The notes under the pieces: model-generated | Databases searched by the model: none | What the model was told of the DNA's origin: nothing | What the model saw: the letters and a program-made list of their open reading frames with translations, nothing else | Made by a program: the position numbers and the translations under genes | Part shown: in pieces, positions 16,216-25,794 of the stretch | Layout of the letters: each line of letters begins with the position of its first letter | Position numbering within the stretch: position 1 is the first letter of the stretch | NCBI GenBank assembly: GCA_029556615.1 | Contig: JAKQDD010000071.1 | Span: 1 to 64,000, forward strand | DNA from: Verrucomicrobiota bacterium | GTDB lineage: Bacteria; Verrucomicrobiota; Verrucomicrobiia; Limisphaerales; J093 | Direction of reading: 5' to 3' | Length of the DNA stretch: 64,000 bases

Positions 16216-18165
16216 ATGACAATGCGACGCGTCAGACCGAAGAAGGACCGGATGAGCTCGAGCTTTCTATTGGTGTTGGCGATGGGTTTGGCGGGTCTGG
16301 CGGATGCCGAGGCCGCGCAACCCATGAAGGTGCGCCAGCAGGGTCGGCATTCGCCGGACCAGGTGATCGTAAAGTACTCGAAGGGTGCGGGAGCGCAGGT
16401 CCGTGAGAGGGTGGCGGCGAGTGTCCGTGGCGAGCGAGGGCGGCGGCTGGGTCTGGTCGAGGGGTTGGAAAGTGTCCGGCTGCCGCGGGGAGGGATGACG
16501 GCCGAGGCGGCCGTGGAGGCTTTGGCCCGCATGCCGGGCGTCGAGTATGCCGAACCGGACTACGAAGTCGAGGCGGTGGCTGTGCCGGACGATCCTCTTT
16601 TCAGCGATCTCTGGGGAATGGCGAGCATTGGTGCGGCCGCAGCCTGGGACACGACGGTGGGGGATTCGGGATTTGTCGTGGCGGTGGTCGACACCGGGGT
16701 GGACTTCAGCCATCCGGACCTGGCGGCCAATCTCTGGGTGAACCCGGGCGAGATTGCGGACAATGGTTTGGATGACGACGGCAACGGGTTTGTGGATGAC
16801 GTGCGGGGCTGGGATTTTGCGTACAACGACAACGATCCGTTCGACGGCAAGGGGCACGGCACCCACGTGGCCGGGACGATTGCGGGCTCGGGCAACAACG
16901 GCATCGGGGTGGCGGGGGTGAACTGGACGGCGCGGATCATGCCGGTGAAGTTCCTCAATGACAGCGGGAGCGGTTTGACCTCGGCGGCGATCGAGGCGCT
17001 GAACTATGCCGTGGCGAACGGAGCGCGGGTCTCGAACCACAGTTGGGGTGGCGGCGCGTTCAGCCAGGCCCTGTACGACGCGATCGAGGCCGCGCGGGAT
17101 CAGGGGCACCTGGTGGTGGCCGCGGCGGGCAACGGCGGTTCGGATTTCTATGGAGACAACACGGATCTCGCGCCCTTCTACCCTGCTTCGTACGACCTCG
17201 ACAACATCATCGCCGTGGCCGCCGTCAACAGCGCGGACGCCAAGCCGACGTTCTCGAATTTCGGCGCGTCGAGTGTGGACTTGGGGGCGCCGGGGGTGGG
17301 CATCCTGAGCACCTATCCGGGAGATCGATACGCCTATGCCGATGGCACCTCGATGGCGGCGCCCCATGTCTCGGGGGTGGCGGCGCTGGTGTGGAGCCAG
17401 CAGCCGGACTGGGATCAGCCCGGGGACTACCTCAAAGTCCGGGATCAGATCCTCTTGAACGTGCGGCCGATCGCTGCACTGGCAGGCAAGACCGTGACGG
17501 GGGGAGGTGTTGACGCGGACGGTGCTGTGAACCACGCGGTTTACCCGCTCGAGACGCCGTCGGGGCCCGTGGCGACACCCGTTTCCACGACGTCAGTGAG
17601 TCTCTCGTGGGTGGACACAACGACCGAGTGGGAGTACCGGGTGCTCCGGTCGGCGGACGAAGGCGTGACGTGGGTCGAGGTGGGGACGACGGGTTTGAAC
17701 GTGACATCCTTCCTCGACACCGGTCTGGGTGCGGGGGCGGAGGTCTCTTATCAAGTGCAGGCGGCAAATCACTTTGGGGTTTCCGCTCCCTCGATTGCGG
17801 TGTCCGTCCAGACCCCGGGAGGGACACCCACGATGCATGTCGAGAGCATCGTGGTCACGCTCTCGACGGCCCGAAACAACACCACCACCGCAACCGCGGC
17901 GGTGAAGGTCGTCAACGCGAGCAATCTGCCGGTGGCCTCCGGCGCAGTCGCAGGCAAGTGGACGATTACTGTGCCGGGCAAGGCACCCAGTGTTTCCTCA
18001 GCAACCGGGACGACTTCAAGCGCAGGTGTGGCCAGTATCAAGTCCCCGGGCAAGAAAGTGCCGAGCGGCACCGTGTTCACGTTCACCGTCACAGGGGTGA
18101 CGCACGCCAGCTACGTTTACGATGCGGCGGCGAGCCACGTGACGACGGCATCCATAACCTATTGA
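16216..18165 (+). CDS. Secreted subtilisin-like (S8) serine protease with Fn3-type and Ig-like C-terminal domains
   Basis: About 649 residues. The signal peptide has a basic start (RRVRPKKDR), a hydrophobic core (SSFLLVLAMGLAGLA) and a probable cut after AEA. An inhibitor-I9-like propeptide follows to about residue 115 (PDQVIVKYSKGAG, ARMPGVEYAEPDYEV). The catalytic domain shows the triad Asp159 (VVDTGVD), His214 (HGTHVAGT) and Ser379 (GTSMAAPH). A fibronectin-III-like domain (about 445-535) and a final domain (TPTMHVESIVVTL...TTASITY) suited to substrate or cell-surface binding complete the protein. There is no PEP-CTERM tail. Start at ATG 16216 is preferred; GTG 16186 is also open. It is probably expressed from the sigma-54 promoter upstream and degrades extracellular protein. 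Confidence 0.92.
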   Translation: MTMRRVRPKKDRMSSSFLLVLAMGLAGLADAEAAQPMKVRQQGRHSPDQVIVKYSKGAGAQVRERVAASVRGERGRRLGLVEGLESVRLPRGGMTAEAAVEALARMPGVEYAEPDYEVEAVAVPDDPLFSDLWGMASIGAAAAWDTTVGDSGFVVAVVDTGVDFSHPDLAANLWVNPGEIADNGLDDDGNGFVDDVRGWDFAYNDNDPFDGKGHGTHVAGTIAGSGNNGIGVAGVNWTARIMPVKFLNDSGSGLTSAAIEALNYAVANGARVSNHSWGGGAFSQALYDAIEAARDQGHLVVAAAGNGGSDFYGDNTDLAPFYPASYDLDNIIAVAAVNSADAKPTFSNFGASSVDLGAPGVGILSTYPGDRYAYADGTSMAAPHVSGVAALVWSQQPDWDQPGDYLKVRDQILLNVRPIAALAGKTVTGGGVDADGAVNHAVYPLETPSGPVATPVSTTSVSLSWVDTTTEWEYRVLRSADEGVTWVEVGTTGLNVTSFLDTGLGAGAEVSYQVQAANHFGVSAPSIAVSVQTPGGTPTMHVESIVVTLSTARNNTTTATAAVKVVNASNLPVASGAVAGKWTITVPGKAPSVSSATGTTSSAGVASIKSPGKKVPSGTVFTFTVTGVTHASYVYDAAASHVTTASITY

Positions 18166-18767
18166 AGACAGGCACTTTCAGACTTTAACCTACACGGCGC
18201 TTCAGCAAAACCACGACGCTGAATCCGCGAACATTGGAGACGACGACTTCGCACCAAAGGTCTACCTAGACCACTCAAACAGGGCCCGGGCCCGCAGGCG
18301 ACACTCGGTGTCCACCACGGACCCGGGCTGCTGTTTTTTCGTCGAGAGCCAATGTCTTGCCCGGCTTTGCGGTGCCTTCCAAGCGAAGGACTTCAACGCA
18401 AGGGCACAGCGCGGCGCCGCCGCAACCCGAGGCCAGAGTCTCTTCGTTCGCGTCCGGCTCCGACGCTCGCGCGGGTCGCCGCGCTGCGCTCTCGCTGTCG
18501 CGCAAGGGGCAACGAAACCGGAATGAAATCCCTTGTGCTCAATTCCCTTGTCCTCCCGCCGCCCAATCTGCGATCCGCCTTGAAATCGGTGCCGCACTCC
18601 CCCTCTACGTTGCCTGCGGATCTTGCAAGGAACGTACGATTCCCACCGCTTGCACTGCGAAGGCGCGGGGGCGCAACGAAAGAGGGCTGGGAACCGCGGA
18701 CGACGCGGAATACGCGGAAAGAAAAACTGGCGGGAAGCGTGGCCGGCTGGAAACCGGCGGGGCGGCG
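18166..18767. other. Repeat-bearing gap between convergent genes
   Basis: Six hundred bases between the subtilase and a PEP-CTERM gene without a gene I would call. The centre is repeat family C (18403-18629). On its 5' side is a GGGCCCGGGCCC-rich palindromic segment near 18282-18295. No clear terminator is seen for either gene. Confidence 0.5.
18403..18629 (-). repeat. Dispersed repeat family C, copy 1
   Basis: Read on the minus strand it aligns over roughly 230 nt with the plus strand at 48331-48565. Shared blocks include GAGGACAAGGG, GCGCGACAGCG, CGCAGCGCGGCGACCCGCG, GTCGGAGCCGG, ACTCTGG and GGGTTGCGGC. Both copies keep an open frame for a peptide of pattern MRDSxxAARRPAxxSEPxANxxTLxxGCGxAAL, starting with TTG in this copy. 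Whether it is translated is unknown. Confidence 0.75.
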
Positions 18768-19529
18768 TCAGGCCTTGCGGCAGCGACGATAACCGGCAAA
18801 GCCGACGAGGCCGAGCCCGGCCCAGAGGGCGATCTCGCCCGGTTCAGGCACGACCGTGTATTCGTACTCGACCGTCAGACTGACTGAACCGTATGTCGTG
18901 ACGTTCGCGTTGAGAAAGCTGCCTTCGCCGGCGAACGCCGCATCCATGTCGATCGTGGGACCGAACGAGCCGGTGCCCTTGAAGGCATCGAGCCCGGCAT
19001 CGCCGGTCACGAAAATCAAGCTGGTGCTGGCCGAAGCGGAGAGAGGACTGGACTCGCTGCCCACCTCTGCCGAGTCGTCCCCGAGCCAATTCGGGTTCGG
19101 CTCATCGCCGAACGAATCTTCATCATCACCATTAGCTTCGTCGGCCGCCAAGTTGTAGCTGAAGGTGATCTGCGGGGAGAGGTTGTTCACGGTGCCGGCG
19201 GGGAGGCCGGTGACACTGACGGTGCCATCCCAGGAGGTCGAGCCACTCGCGGAAGAGGCATCCTCGTTATCGACGAAGCCGAAGGCGTAAAGCGTTGTGC
19301 TGAAGGTGAACGTCACCTTTGTCAGCGTGCCCAGCGAAGTGTTGAAATACTCAAGCGCGGGATCCGGTATGCCGTCGCCTGTCAGCTCGCTAGGGTGCGT
19401 CCAAGGCGTGTACGTCACGGCGGGATTGGCGTCGATGCTGTAGGTGTCCGTGTACGTTGCGGCGCGCCCTGCCAAGGCCAGCACCAGAACGATGATTGGC
19501 GCCAGCATCCTGAGAATTCCTGCGTTCAT
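18768..19529 (-). CDS. PEP-CTERM sorting-domain protein, choice-of-anchor type
   Basis: A 253-residue exported protein. The signal peptide (ILRMLAPIIVLVLALAGRA, residues ~5-23) is followed by a beta-rich Ser/Thr/Asp-rich body (FNTSLGTLTKVTFTF). The C-terminal exosortase signal reads VPEP, a hydrophobic helix (IALWAGLGLVGFAGY) and a basic end (RRCRK). Such proteins are cut and anchored or released by an exosortase (EpsH/XrtA type), not encoded in this window. The body shares the LGTLTKV motif with the larger protein encoded at 19894-21801, so the two may be paralogous surface or biofilm-matrix components. Function beyond surface display is unknown. Confidence 0.88.
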   Translation of the reverse strand: MNAGILRMLAPIIVLVLALAGRAATYTDTYSIDANPAVTYTPWTHPSELTGDGIPDPALEYFNTSLGTLTKVTFTFSTTLYAFGFVDNEDASSASGSTSWDGTVSVTGLPAGTVNNLSPQITFSYNLAADEANGDDEDSFGDEPNPNWLGDDSAEVGSESSPLSASASTSLIFVTGDAGLDAFKGTGSFGPTIDMDAAFAGEGSFLNANVTTYGSVSLTVEYEYTVVPEPGEIALWAGLGLVGFAGYRRCRKA

Positions 19530-19558
19530 CTTCTCGATCTCCCCGTGCGCCGCCGCAA

Positions 19559-19574
19559 GGCGACATGCATGCCA
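19559..19574 (-). promoter_or_regulatory. Weak sigma-54-like site upstream of the PEP-CTERM gene
   Basis: On the minus strand TGGCATGCATGTCGCC keeps GG-N10-GC spacing and five of six -24 bases, but the -12 half is poor (TCGCC). A start from here would leave a leader of about 20 bases before the ATG at 19529. Reported because the neighbouring subtilase has a strong site of the same kind. Confidence 0.3.
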
Positions 19575-19809
19575 CCGTGTAATTCCGAGTGTTTTTACGC
19601 GATCCGGACTCGAGAATCAAAGCATTTTTTCATCTCGGGCCGGCGGTCGCTGGCACGATACGGGGTGCAGCCGCTTGGGTCTTTGAAGCGGGCCGCCGGG
19701 GTTCCGTGGGCAGAGTCTGTTACTGGCGGCAGTTGCCGTTGACCCAGCACGCCACCCTCCTCAAATGGAGGCTAGCCCCCCGATTGACATCTTGGGTTCG
19801 GCGAGGAAA
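19575..19809. other. Intergenic region between two secreted-protein genes
   Basis: No gene is seen in this stretch. It contains a small CCTCC-TCAAAT-GGAGG hairpin near 19758-19773 and a run of six T at 19625-19630. I see nothing that identifies a riboswitch or small RNA. Confidence 0.4.
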
Positions 19810-19848
19810 CCGACCGCTGGTGTCGCTATGGGCTTACCCAGCGGTCGG
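19810..19848 (-). terminator. Hairpin after the choice-of-anchor protein gene
   Basis: CCGACCGCTGG (19810-19820) and CCAGCGGTCGG (19838-19848) form a perfect 11-bp stem with a 17-nt loop, 45 bases beyond the stop of the minus-strand gene. The downstream tract on that strand is only TTTCC, so termination is likely but not a textbook T-run. Confidence 0.55.
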
Positions 19849-19893
19849 CCCCTGTCTGCCTTGACCACTCAACGGCAGGAGAATCGCATACCG

Positions 19894-21801
19894 TTAGCGG
19901 CGGCAATTGTTGTTGGCCCAATCGAGCACGTCCTTGATCGGCTCCATCTCGTCCTTGGAGGCGCCGTCGCAGAGAGCACTGTTGGCCAAGGCGATCAAGT
20001 CGGTCGCACTCAGGACTCCCAAGTCTTTGGGCCCACCATATTGAGCAGGGATCTTCGACGTATCGAATACAGTGCTGGTGGTGAAAAAGCCCTCGCGGAC
20101 GTTGAGCGAGAAGGCGGCCAAGTGGGCGGAGAGCGTGTACGCCATGCTGCTGCATCCGCGATTGACAATCCAGGCGCTGACGTCCGCGGGAACCGCGAAG
20201 TCGGGCGTCGGGCCGTTGCAGTCCGTGAGGCAGAGACTGTTCAGAAAAGCGACATCACCGCCATCGATCAGCTTGAGACCGTTCTTATTATGCCAGAAGC
20301 CGGGGGTGCAACCTTCGCCGTCGTTCAGGCCGAAGGTGATTTCACACAGGGACTCGCAGCCCAGCTCATTGCGCGTCAGGACCTCGAACGTGGCGGTGCC
20401 GCTTGAACCGGCCTGAATGGTGAGAACGGGGGTGTCTTCTCCGCCGACGATGAACCAGCCGGTGTCCTGTCCGTCGATTTGCGTCCATTCGTAACTGACG
20501 GCACCCGCGATCGCTTCGAGGTCGACCTGTTCGCCGGGGTTGGGGAGGGGCATGGGGATGATGATGCCGCAGGGCGGGCCTGGGATAAGGACTATGTCCT
20601 CTTGCGCCTCGGCCATCCCTGCGCACACGCCGCTATCGGTGACCAGCACCGTGTACAGGCCGGCCTGGGTGGCCTCGATCTCGTTGGCGCCCAATCCCTC
20701 GACCGTGCTGCCGTCTGGCCCCGTCCAAACGAAGTAGAAGGGAGGCACCCCACCGGTCGTCTCGGCCGTCAGAGTACGGGTGACGCCATCACAAACCCCG
20801 GATCCGGATGGGATGATGTCGACGGCGAGGGGCGTTTCGGGGGCGACGGTGAAGTTGACATCCCAGACCGTGCCTTCAAAGCCCTCAGCAATGACGATGG
20901 GCAACGCAGGAGTCTGAACAACGGCCATGCCGGCGGGGGGCACGATCGACACCCAGTAGGTGCCCGGAGCCAGCAAGTCCTCGACCACGTAAGACCCCGA
21001 GGAGGGATCCGTGGTCGTCATGGCGTAATCGAAGTATGCACTCTGGACGTCATCCCACCTGCTGACGACGACTGCGACCGCACCCACTGCGACGTCAGGA
21101 TCGGATTCGCAGAGAACCCGGCCCTGGAGATCTGGAGGTTCGCCCTGGCCGCCCTCTTCCTTCTCGTACTCGTAAACGATGGTGTAGAAAGTGCTTCCCC
21201 TGGCACTCGACAGGATGGTGGTGTTGCCGCCGGCGGCGGTGCCCTTGACCTGCGACGCGGTGGCCGCACGGAGGACGATGCGATCGCTACCGGGGGCGGC
21301 GATGAACTGGGCGATCATCGCCGGATCGGTGTACTCGAGGAGGTTCTCGTCGGAGTCCGTGTAAGGGGGGAAGGTAATGCCGGAGGTCCCGCCGAAATCG
21401 AGGACCTTGTCCCAGGTTTTCAGTGTGGCCTCAAACGTGCCTGAAGGGCGTAGAGTCGAAAGGATGGTCGGGCCCTCGACGTTCACCGCCACGATCGTGG
21501 CCACAAAATCGAGGTTGTATTGCTGTGAGCCTCGACTCCGGTTCTCCATCTTGAGGTAGAAGGTGATGTCGGCCTCGGCGCGGAAGATGACCTTGGTCAG
21601 GGTGCCCAAAGTCGGATTGAACTTCGGGAGTTGAACGTACTCCTCCCAGTTCAACTGGCGGTCGGGCACCTGAGCAATGTAAGTTGCGGTGTGGTAGGTG
21701 GTGGTTGCGGCGCTGCCGTTGCCGGCGCCCATACTGAGGATTAAGCCCAGCATGAAACCGGGCGCGAGCCCCCCAAGGCTCTTCGTGATGCACTTTTTCA
21801 T
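19894..21801 (-). CDS. Secreted choice-of-anchor-like protein with Ig-like repeats
   Basis: A 635-residue exported protein. The signal peptide covers residues 1-31 (PGFMLGLILSMGAGNGSAA). An anchor-E-like beta domain follows to about 215 (FNPTLGTLTKVIFRAEADITFYLKM). A Cna-B/SdrD-like segment (SYVVEDLLAPGTYWVSIVPPAG) and two Ig/PKD-like repeats come next (AETTGGVPPFYFVWTGPDG and AIAGAVSYEWTQIDG). The Cys-containing terminal domain has GCTPGFWHNKNG, a motif found in the tails of large extracellular proteins. It has no PEP-CTERM or Por-type sorting tail, so it is probably released. It shares LGTLTKV with the downstream PEP-CTERM protein. Function is unknown; adhesion or matrix building is plausible. 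Confidence 0.8.
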   Translation of the reverse strand: MKKCITKSLGGLAPGFMLGLILSMGAGNGSAATTTYHTATYIAQVPDRQLNWEEYVQLPKFNPTLGTLTKVIFRAEADITFYLKMENRSRGSQQYNLDFVATIVAVNVEGPTILSTLRPSGTFEATLKTWDKVLDFGGTSGITFPPYTDSDENLLEYTDPAMIAQFIAAPGSDRIVLRAATASQVKGTAAGGNTTILSSARGSTFYTIVYEYEKEEGGQGEPPDLQGRVLCESDPDVAVGAVAVVVSRWDDVQSAYFDYAMTTTDPSSGSYVVEDLLAPGTYWVSIVPPAGMAVVQTPALPIVIAEGFEGTVWDVNFTVAPETPLAVDIIPSGSGVCDGVTRTLTAETTGGVPPFYFVWTGPDGSTVEGLGANEIEATQAGLYTVLVTDSGVCAGMAEAQEDIVLIPGPPCGIIIPMPLPNPGEQVDLEAIAGAVSYEWTQIDGQDTGWFIVGGEDTPVLTIQAGSSGTATFEVLTRNELGCESLCEITFGLNDGEGCTPGFWHNKNGLKLIDGGDVAFLNSLCLTDCNGPTPDFAVPADVSAWIVNRGCSSMAYTLSAHLAAFSLNVREGFFTTSTVFDTSKIPAQYGGPKDLGVLSATDLIALANSALCDGASKDEMEPIKDVLDWANNNCRR

Positions 21802-22462
21802 GGCGATAGTACTACTGTTGTTTGTGCTTTGTGTCTTTCGCCATGGGGTCCTGCCGTTCCGTTTCCACTATCCAAGCCCATGACGAGTGGTCAAGACGCA
21901 TGGACTATTAGCATACATCCGCAAGAAGTCAACAAATAATCACGAATTTAGACAATAAGCAGTAAAAGGCTCATATATATTATATAATCTTATAGACGCA
22001 AGTCATCTTACGAATATATTGGAGTCTTCCAGATATAATCTAAAAGCTTTGTGATTAGTTATTTACGATTGAATGCGATAAAAGAATAAAAACGCGGATT
22101 TTCGGCTTTGTACCCGAATGACTTTGACATGAGCAAACCAAATCCCCAGTCTCACAGGTGCTTTATGTACAATGATTTGTCTTCATGATGCTGTGGACAC
22201 AGCCATTCATTTCATCATCGGATCCCGTACTCAAGGGTCTGAATACTTACTGTGCGGCGAATTGTGCCCCAATCACCTTCAGCGTCTTTTGACGATCAAC
22301 CCCTTGATCGAGCCAAGGGCTTTGGGCAGGACCCTGACTTACCGTACGGGTGCGCCTTGACATTTGGATTCGGCTTGGTCAGATGGCCGCACTTGACAGT
22401 GCGGTGGCGGTCAGCGAGCGAGGGTTGCGGGGGCCTGTGGCAGGGCCACGAATTGACCACAG
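21802..22462. other. AT-rich 660-base intergenic region between divergent secreted-protein genes
   Basis: The central part (about 21900-22100) is strikingly AT-rich (ATATATATTATATAATC and similar runs), in contrast to the GC-rich coding DNA on either side. No credible gene is seen: a 62-codon frame at 22172-22360 lacks coding character. A CCCTTG-ATCGAGC-CAAGGG hairpin lies at 22301-22319. It must hold the promoters for both divergent genes, and TTGACA at 22357 could be a -35 element for the plus-strand gene. Confidence 0.5.
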
Positions 22463-23236
22463 ATGAAAACAACAACGTGTCTGCGGTGGGATGGGTTTGC
22501 CTGGGTCCGGGTCTGGATGGTGGCTTTCTGGCTGGGTGCCTCAGGGTTGGCGGTCGGGGTTCGGGGGGCGAGCTTCTGGTGGAACTCGGGATTCGTGAAT
22601 GGCGGGGCCATTCCCGACAACAGTGCGACGGGCTGGCAAGATGTGCGGTCGGTGTCGATGCCGGGTGCGACCTCTATTACGGATGTCGACGTTCTCATCG
22701 ACATTGGGGGTGCGACGATCTTCGACGGATGGAACGGGGACATCTACGCGAAGCTGTCGCATTCCAGCGGGTTTTCGATCCTCTTCAACCGTGTGGGCCG
22801 GACCACGTCGAGGCCGAATGGCTACGGCCAGACAGGCTTCGGCGCTTCGACATCGGGGATTCGCTTTCGACTCGATGACGCCGCGGGCACGGACGTCCAC
22901 TACTATCAGACGGTTAGCCATTCGATCAACGGACTGGGTCAAGTGACGGGGACATGGCAGCCGGACGGGCGGGATGTGGATCCGACGGTGGTGAATGAGG
23001 ACTCCGCCCGGAGTGCGAGCGTGTTTCTGGCGGCGTTCAATGGTCTTGATCCCAACGGGGAATGGACCTTGTTTGTGTCGGACCGGGGATTCGCCAACTC
23101 ACACAAGGTCAACGGGTGGGGTTTGGAGATCGCGGCCGTGCCCGAGCCGGGCGTTGGCGCCTTCGTGCTGGGGTGCGGCTTGCTGGGGTTCGCCTGGGCA
23201 CGCCACCGGTCCTGGCGCCGACTCCCGTTGCCGTGA
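22463..23236 (+). CDS. PEP-CTERM protein with proprotein-convertase P-like domain
   Basis: A 257-residue exported protein. The N-terminal hydrophobic segment (VWMVAFWLGASGLAVGVRGA) is a signal peptide ending near residue 35. The body resembles a P/Homo-B beta-sandwich: SITDVDVLIDI, GWNGDIYAKLSHSSG, FLAAFNGLDPNGEWTLFVSD and KVNGWGLEI all match its pattern. Such domains are usually found beside subtilases. The tail is a PEP-CTERM signal: VPEP, a hydrophobic helix (GAFVLGCGLLGFAWA) and RHRSWRR. The P-like domain stands alone here, with the nearest subtilase about 4.3 kb upstream. Likely exosortase-processed and surface-located. Confidence 0.87.
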   Translation: MKTTTCLRWDGFAWVRVWMVAFWLGASGLAVGVRGASFWWNSGFVNGGAIPDNSATGWQDVRSVSMPGATSITDVDVLIDIGGATIFDGWNGDIYAKLSHSSGFSILFNRVGRTTSRPNGYGQTGFGASTSGIRFRLDDAAGTDVHYYQTVSHSINGLGQVTGTWQPDGRDVDPTVVNEDSARSASVFLAAFNGLDPNGEWTLFVSDRGFANSHKVNGWGLEIAAVPEPGVGAFVLGCGLLGFAWARHRSWRRLPLP

Positions 23237-23416
23237 ACCAGGGACCGACGGGTCTTCGATCCCTCATTTCCTGCCAGGGCCCCCGGGCGTCTCGACGCAC
23301 ACGTTTGGCGCTGGTGTGGTAACTGCTCTATCATTCACCGTCGGTCAAACGCAGCACGGATCTTCACCGATGGGGGACCGTGCGGAAGACTGGACTGAGA
23401 AGCAATTGTGTCACCT

Positions 23417-24976
23417 ATGCACTCCCTCAGGATGGCGTCACTGGCAATGGGGTGTCTTTTGTTCTTGCCCGGAGCGAGGAGCGAGAGCTGGCCGCAATTC
23501 CGGGGGCCGCGCGGCGACGGGATATCGGCCGAGCGGATCCGGACGAACTGGGGGGTGGAACCGCCGCGGTTGTTATGGAAGCGTGCGGTGACGAATGGCT
23601 TCAGCTCCCTGGCGGTGGGCCAGGGGAAGGTGGTGACGCAAGTGCGGAGCGCCGCCTCGGGATCGAGCCAGGAGGTGGTGGCGGCCTGGGACGCGGAGAC
23701 GGGGACCGTCGTTTGGTCAGTGCCGCTGCCGCCGGTGCGCAGCACCCTGTACGACGGCGGCGGGAACGAGGGAACGTCGACGAACAACGGGGGGGACGGG
23801 CCGCGCTCGACGCCCACGGTCTACGGCTCGCGGGTGTACGTGCTGACGGCCTGGCTGCGGCTCTACTGCCTGGATCTTGGGACGGGCCAGATCCAGTGGA
23901 GCAAGGATCTGGTGAGCGAGTACGGCGGAGCGAATATCACTTGGCAGAGCGCGTCGTCGCCGGTTATCGAGGACGGCAAGGTGATCGTGAATGCCAACAG
24001 CGGCAGGCAGACGAACAACCTGATGGCGTTCCGCGCGGAGGACGGATCGTTGGCGTGGACGGTGACGGGGCGGGATCGGATGACGCATTCGACCCCGGTG
24101 GCGGCGACGATTCTGGGGGTGCGCCAGCTGGTGGTTTATGCCCAGACGAACCTGGCGGGGATCAACCCGACGAACGGGGCGGTCTTGTGGCGGCATGCGT
24201 GCAGCTACAACGGAACGTCGGTGGCGGCCTCGCCGGTTGTGGCGGACAACCTGATTTACGCGTCCGCGGGGTACGGCACCGGGGCGCGGGTGGTGCGGCT
24301 GGCGAGACCGGGGACGGTGTTTACGGTGTCGCAGATACAGCGGAAGTCGGGTGAATTGGAGAGCCACTGGGCGACGCCGGTGCACCACGGTGGTTACCTC
24401 TACGGTCTTTATGGCACCAAGGAGTACGGATCCGCCCCGCTGAAGTGTGTGAAGCTCGACACGCTCGAGGAGCAGTGGTCCGAGGAGGGTTTCGGACCGG
24501 GCGGGGTGTTAATGGCGGGCGGCCTGCTGATGATCCTGACGGACACGGGCCAACTGGTGTTGGCGGATCCGGATCCGACGGCGTATCGGGAGCGGGCGAG
24601 ATTTCAAGCGGTATCGGGCAAGTGTTGGAACGTTCCGGCGATCAGCAACGGGCGGATTTACGTGCGCAGCACGCGGGAGATCGCCGCCTTTGACGTGTCG
24701 GTGCCGCCGCCGCCGCCGTTGCGGCTGGGGGTGCCGCAGAAGGTGGCGGGCGGGCGGTTACGGATCTCGCTGGGGAATGCGGATGGAGGCGTGGTGGAGG
24801 CGTCGAGGGCTGGTGACGTGCGGGTGTACGGGGCGGGCGATGTGACGGCCCGGGAGGCGGACTGGGAGCCGTTGGAGCAGGCGGTCGAAGCGGAGGGAGG
24901 CGTCTTGTGGCTCGAGACAACCATCGGAACTGAGCGCCAGCGGTTCCTGCGTGCGATCGAGGGTCCGCGGGAATAG
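23417..24976 (+). CDS. Exported PQQ-type beta-propeller protein (BamB-like fold)
   Basis: About 519 residues with a signal peptide (MASLAMGCLLFLPGARS) followed by WPQFRGPRGDGIS, the usual beginning of planctomycete and verrucomicrobial outer-membrane PQQ-like propellers. Repeated WD-like blades are visible (VVAAWDAETGTVVWSVPLP, LYCLDLGTGQIQWSKDL, LMAFRAEDGSLAWTV, TNGAVLWRHA, LVLADPDP). These folds serve as scaffolds (BamB) or as domains of quinoproteins; no dehydrogenase catalytic residues are evident, so a scaffold or binding role is more likely. ATG 23417 is preferred over GTG 23408. It precedes the pseudopilin gene by 17 bases, a likely operon. Confidence 0.8.
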   Translation: MHSLRMASLAMGCLLFLPGARSESWPQFRGPRGDGISAERIRTNWGVEPPRLLWKRAVTNGFSSLAVGQGKVVTQVRSAASGSSQEVVAAWDAETGTVVWSVPLPPVRSTLYDGGGNEGTSTNNGGDGPRSTPTVYGSRVYVLTAWLRLYCLDLGTGQIQWSKDLVSEYGGANITWQSASSPVIEDGKVIVNANSGRQTNNLMAFRAEDGSLAWTVTGRDRMTHSTPVAATILGVRQLVVYAQTNLAGINPTNGAVLWRHACSYNGTSVAASPVVADNLIYASAGYGTGARVVRLARPGTVFTVSQIQRKSGELESHWATPVHHGGYLYGLYGTKEYGSAPLKCVKLDTLEEQWSEEGFGPGGVLMAGGLLMILTDTGQLVLADPDPTAYRERARFQAVSGKCWNVPAISNGRIYVRSTREIAAFDVSVPPPPPLRLGVPQKVAGGRLRISLGNADGGVVEASRAGDVRVYGAGDVTAREADWEPLEQAVEAEGGVLWLETTIGTERQRFLRAIEGPRE

Positions 24977-24993
24977 GGAGCGGGTGACTCTCC

Positions 24994-25794
<801 letters not shown>

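Noticed and set aside
18262..18597. 111-codon frame inside the gap after the subtilase
   Set aside because: It is made mostly of repeat family C. Recorded as a repeat, since coding status is unproven.
19530..19800. Cyclic-di-GMP riboswitch upstream of the PEP-CTERM gene
   Set aside because: The small hairpins present do not match the conserved GEMM core.
22172..22360. 62-codon frame in the AT-rich gap
   Set aside because: No ribosome-binding site, no family likeness and no coding bias.
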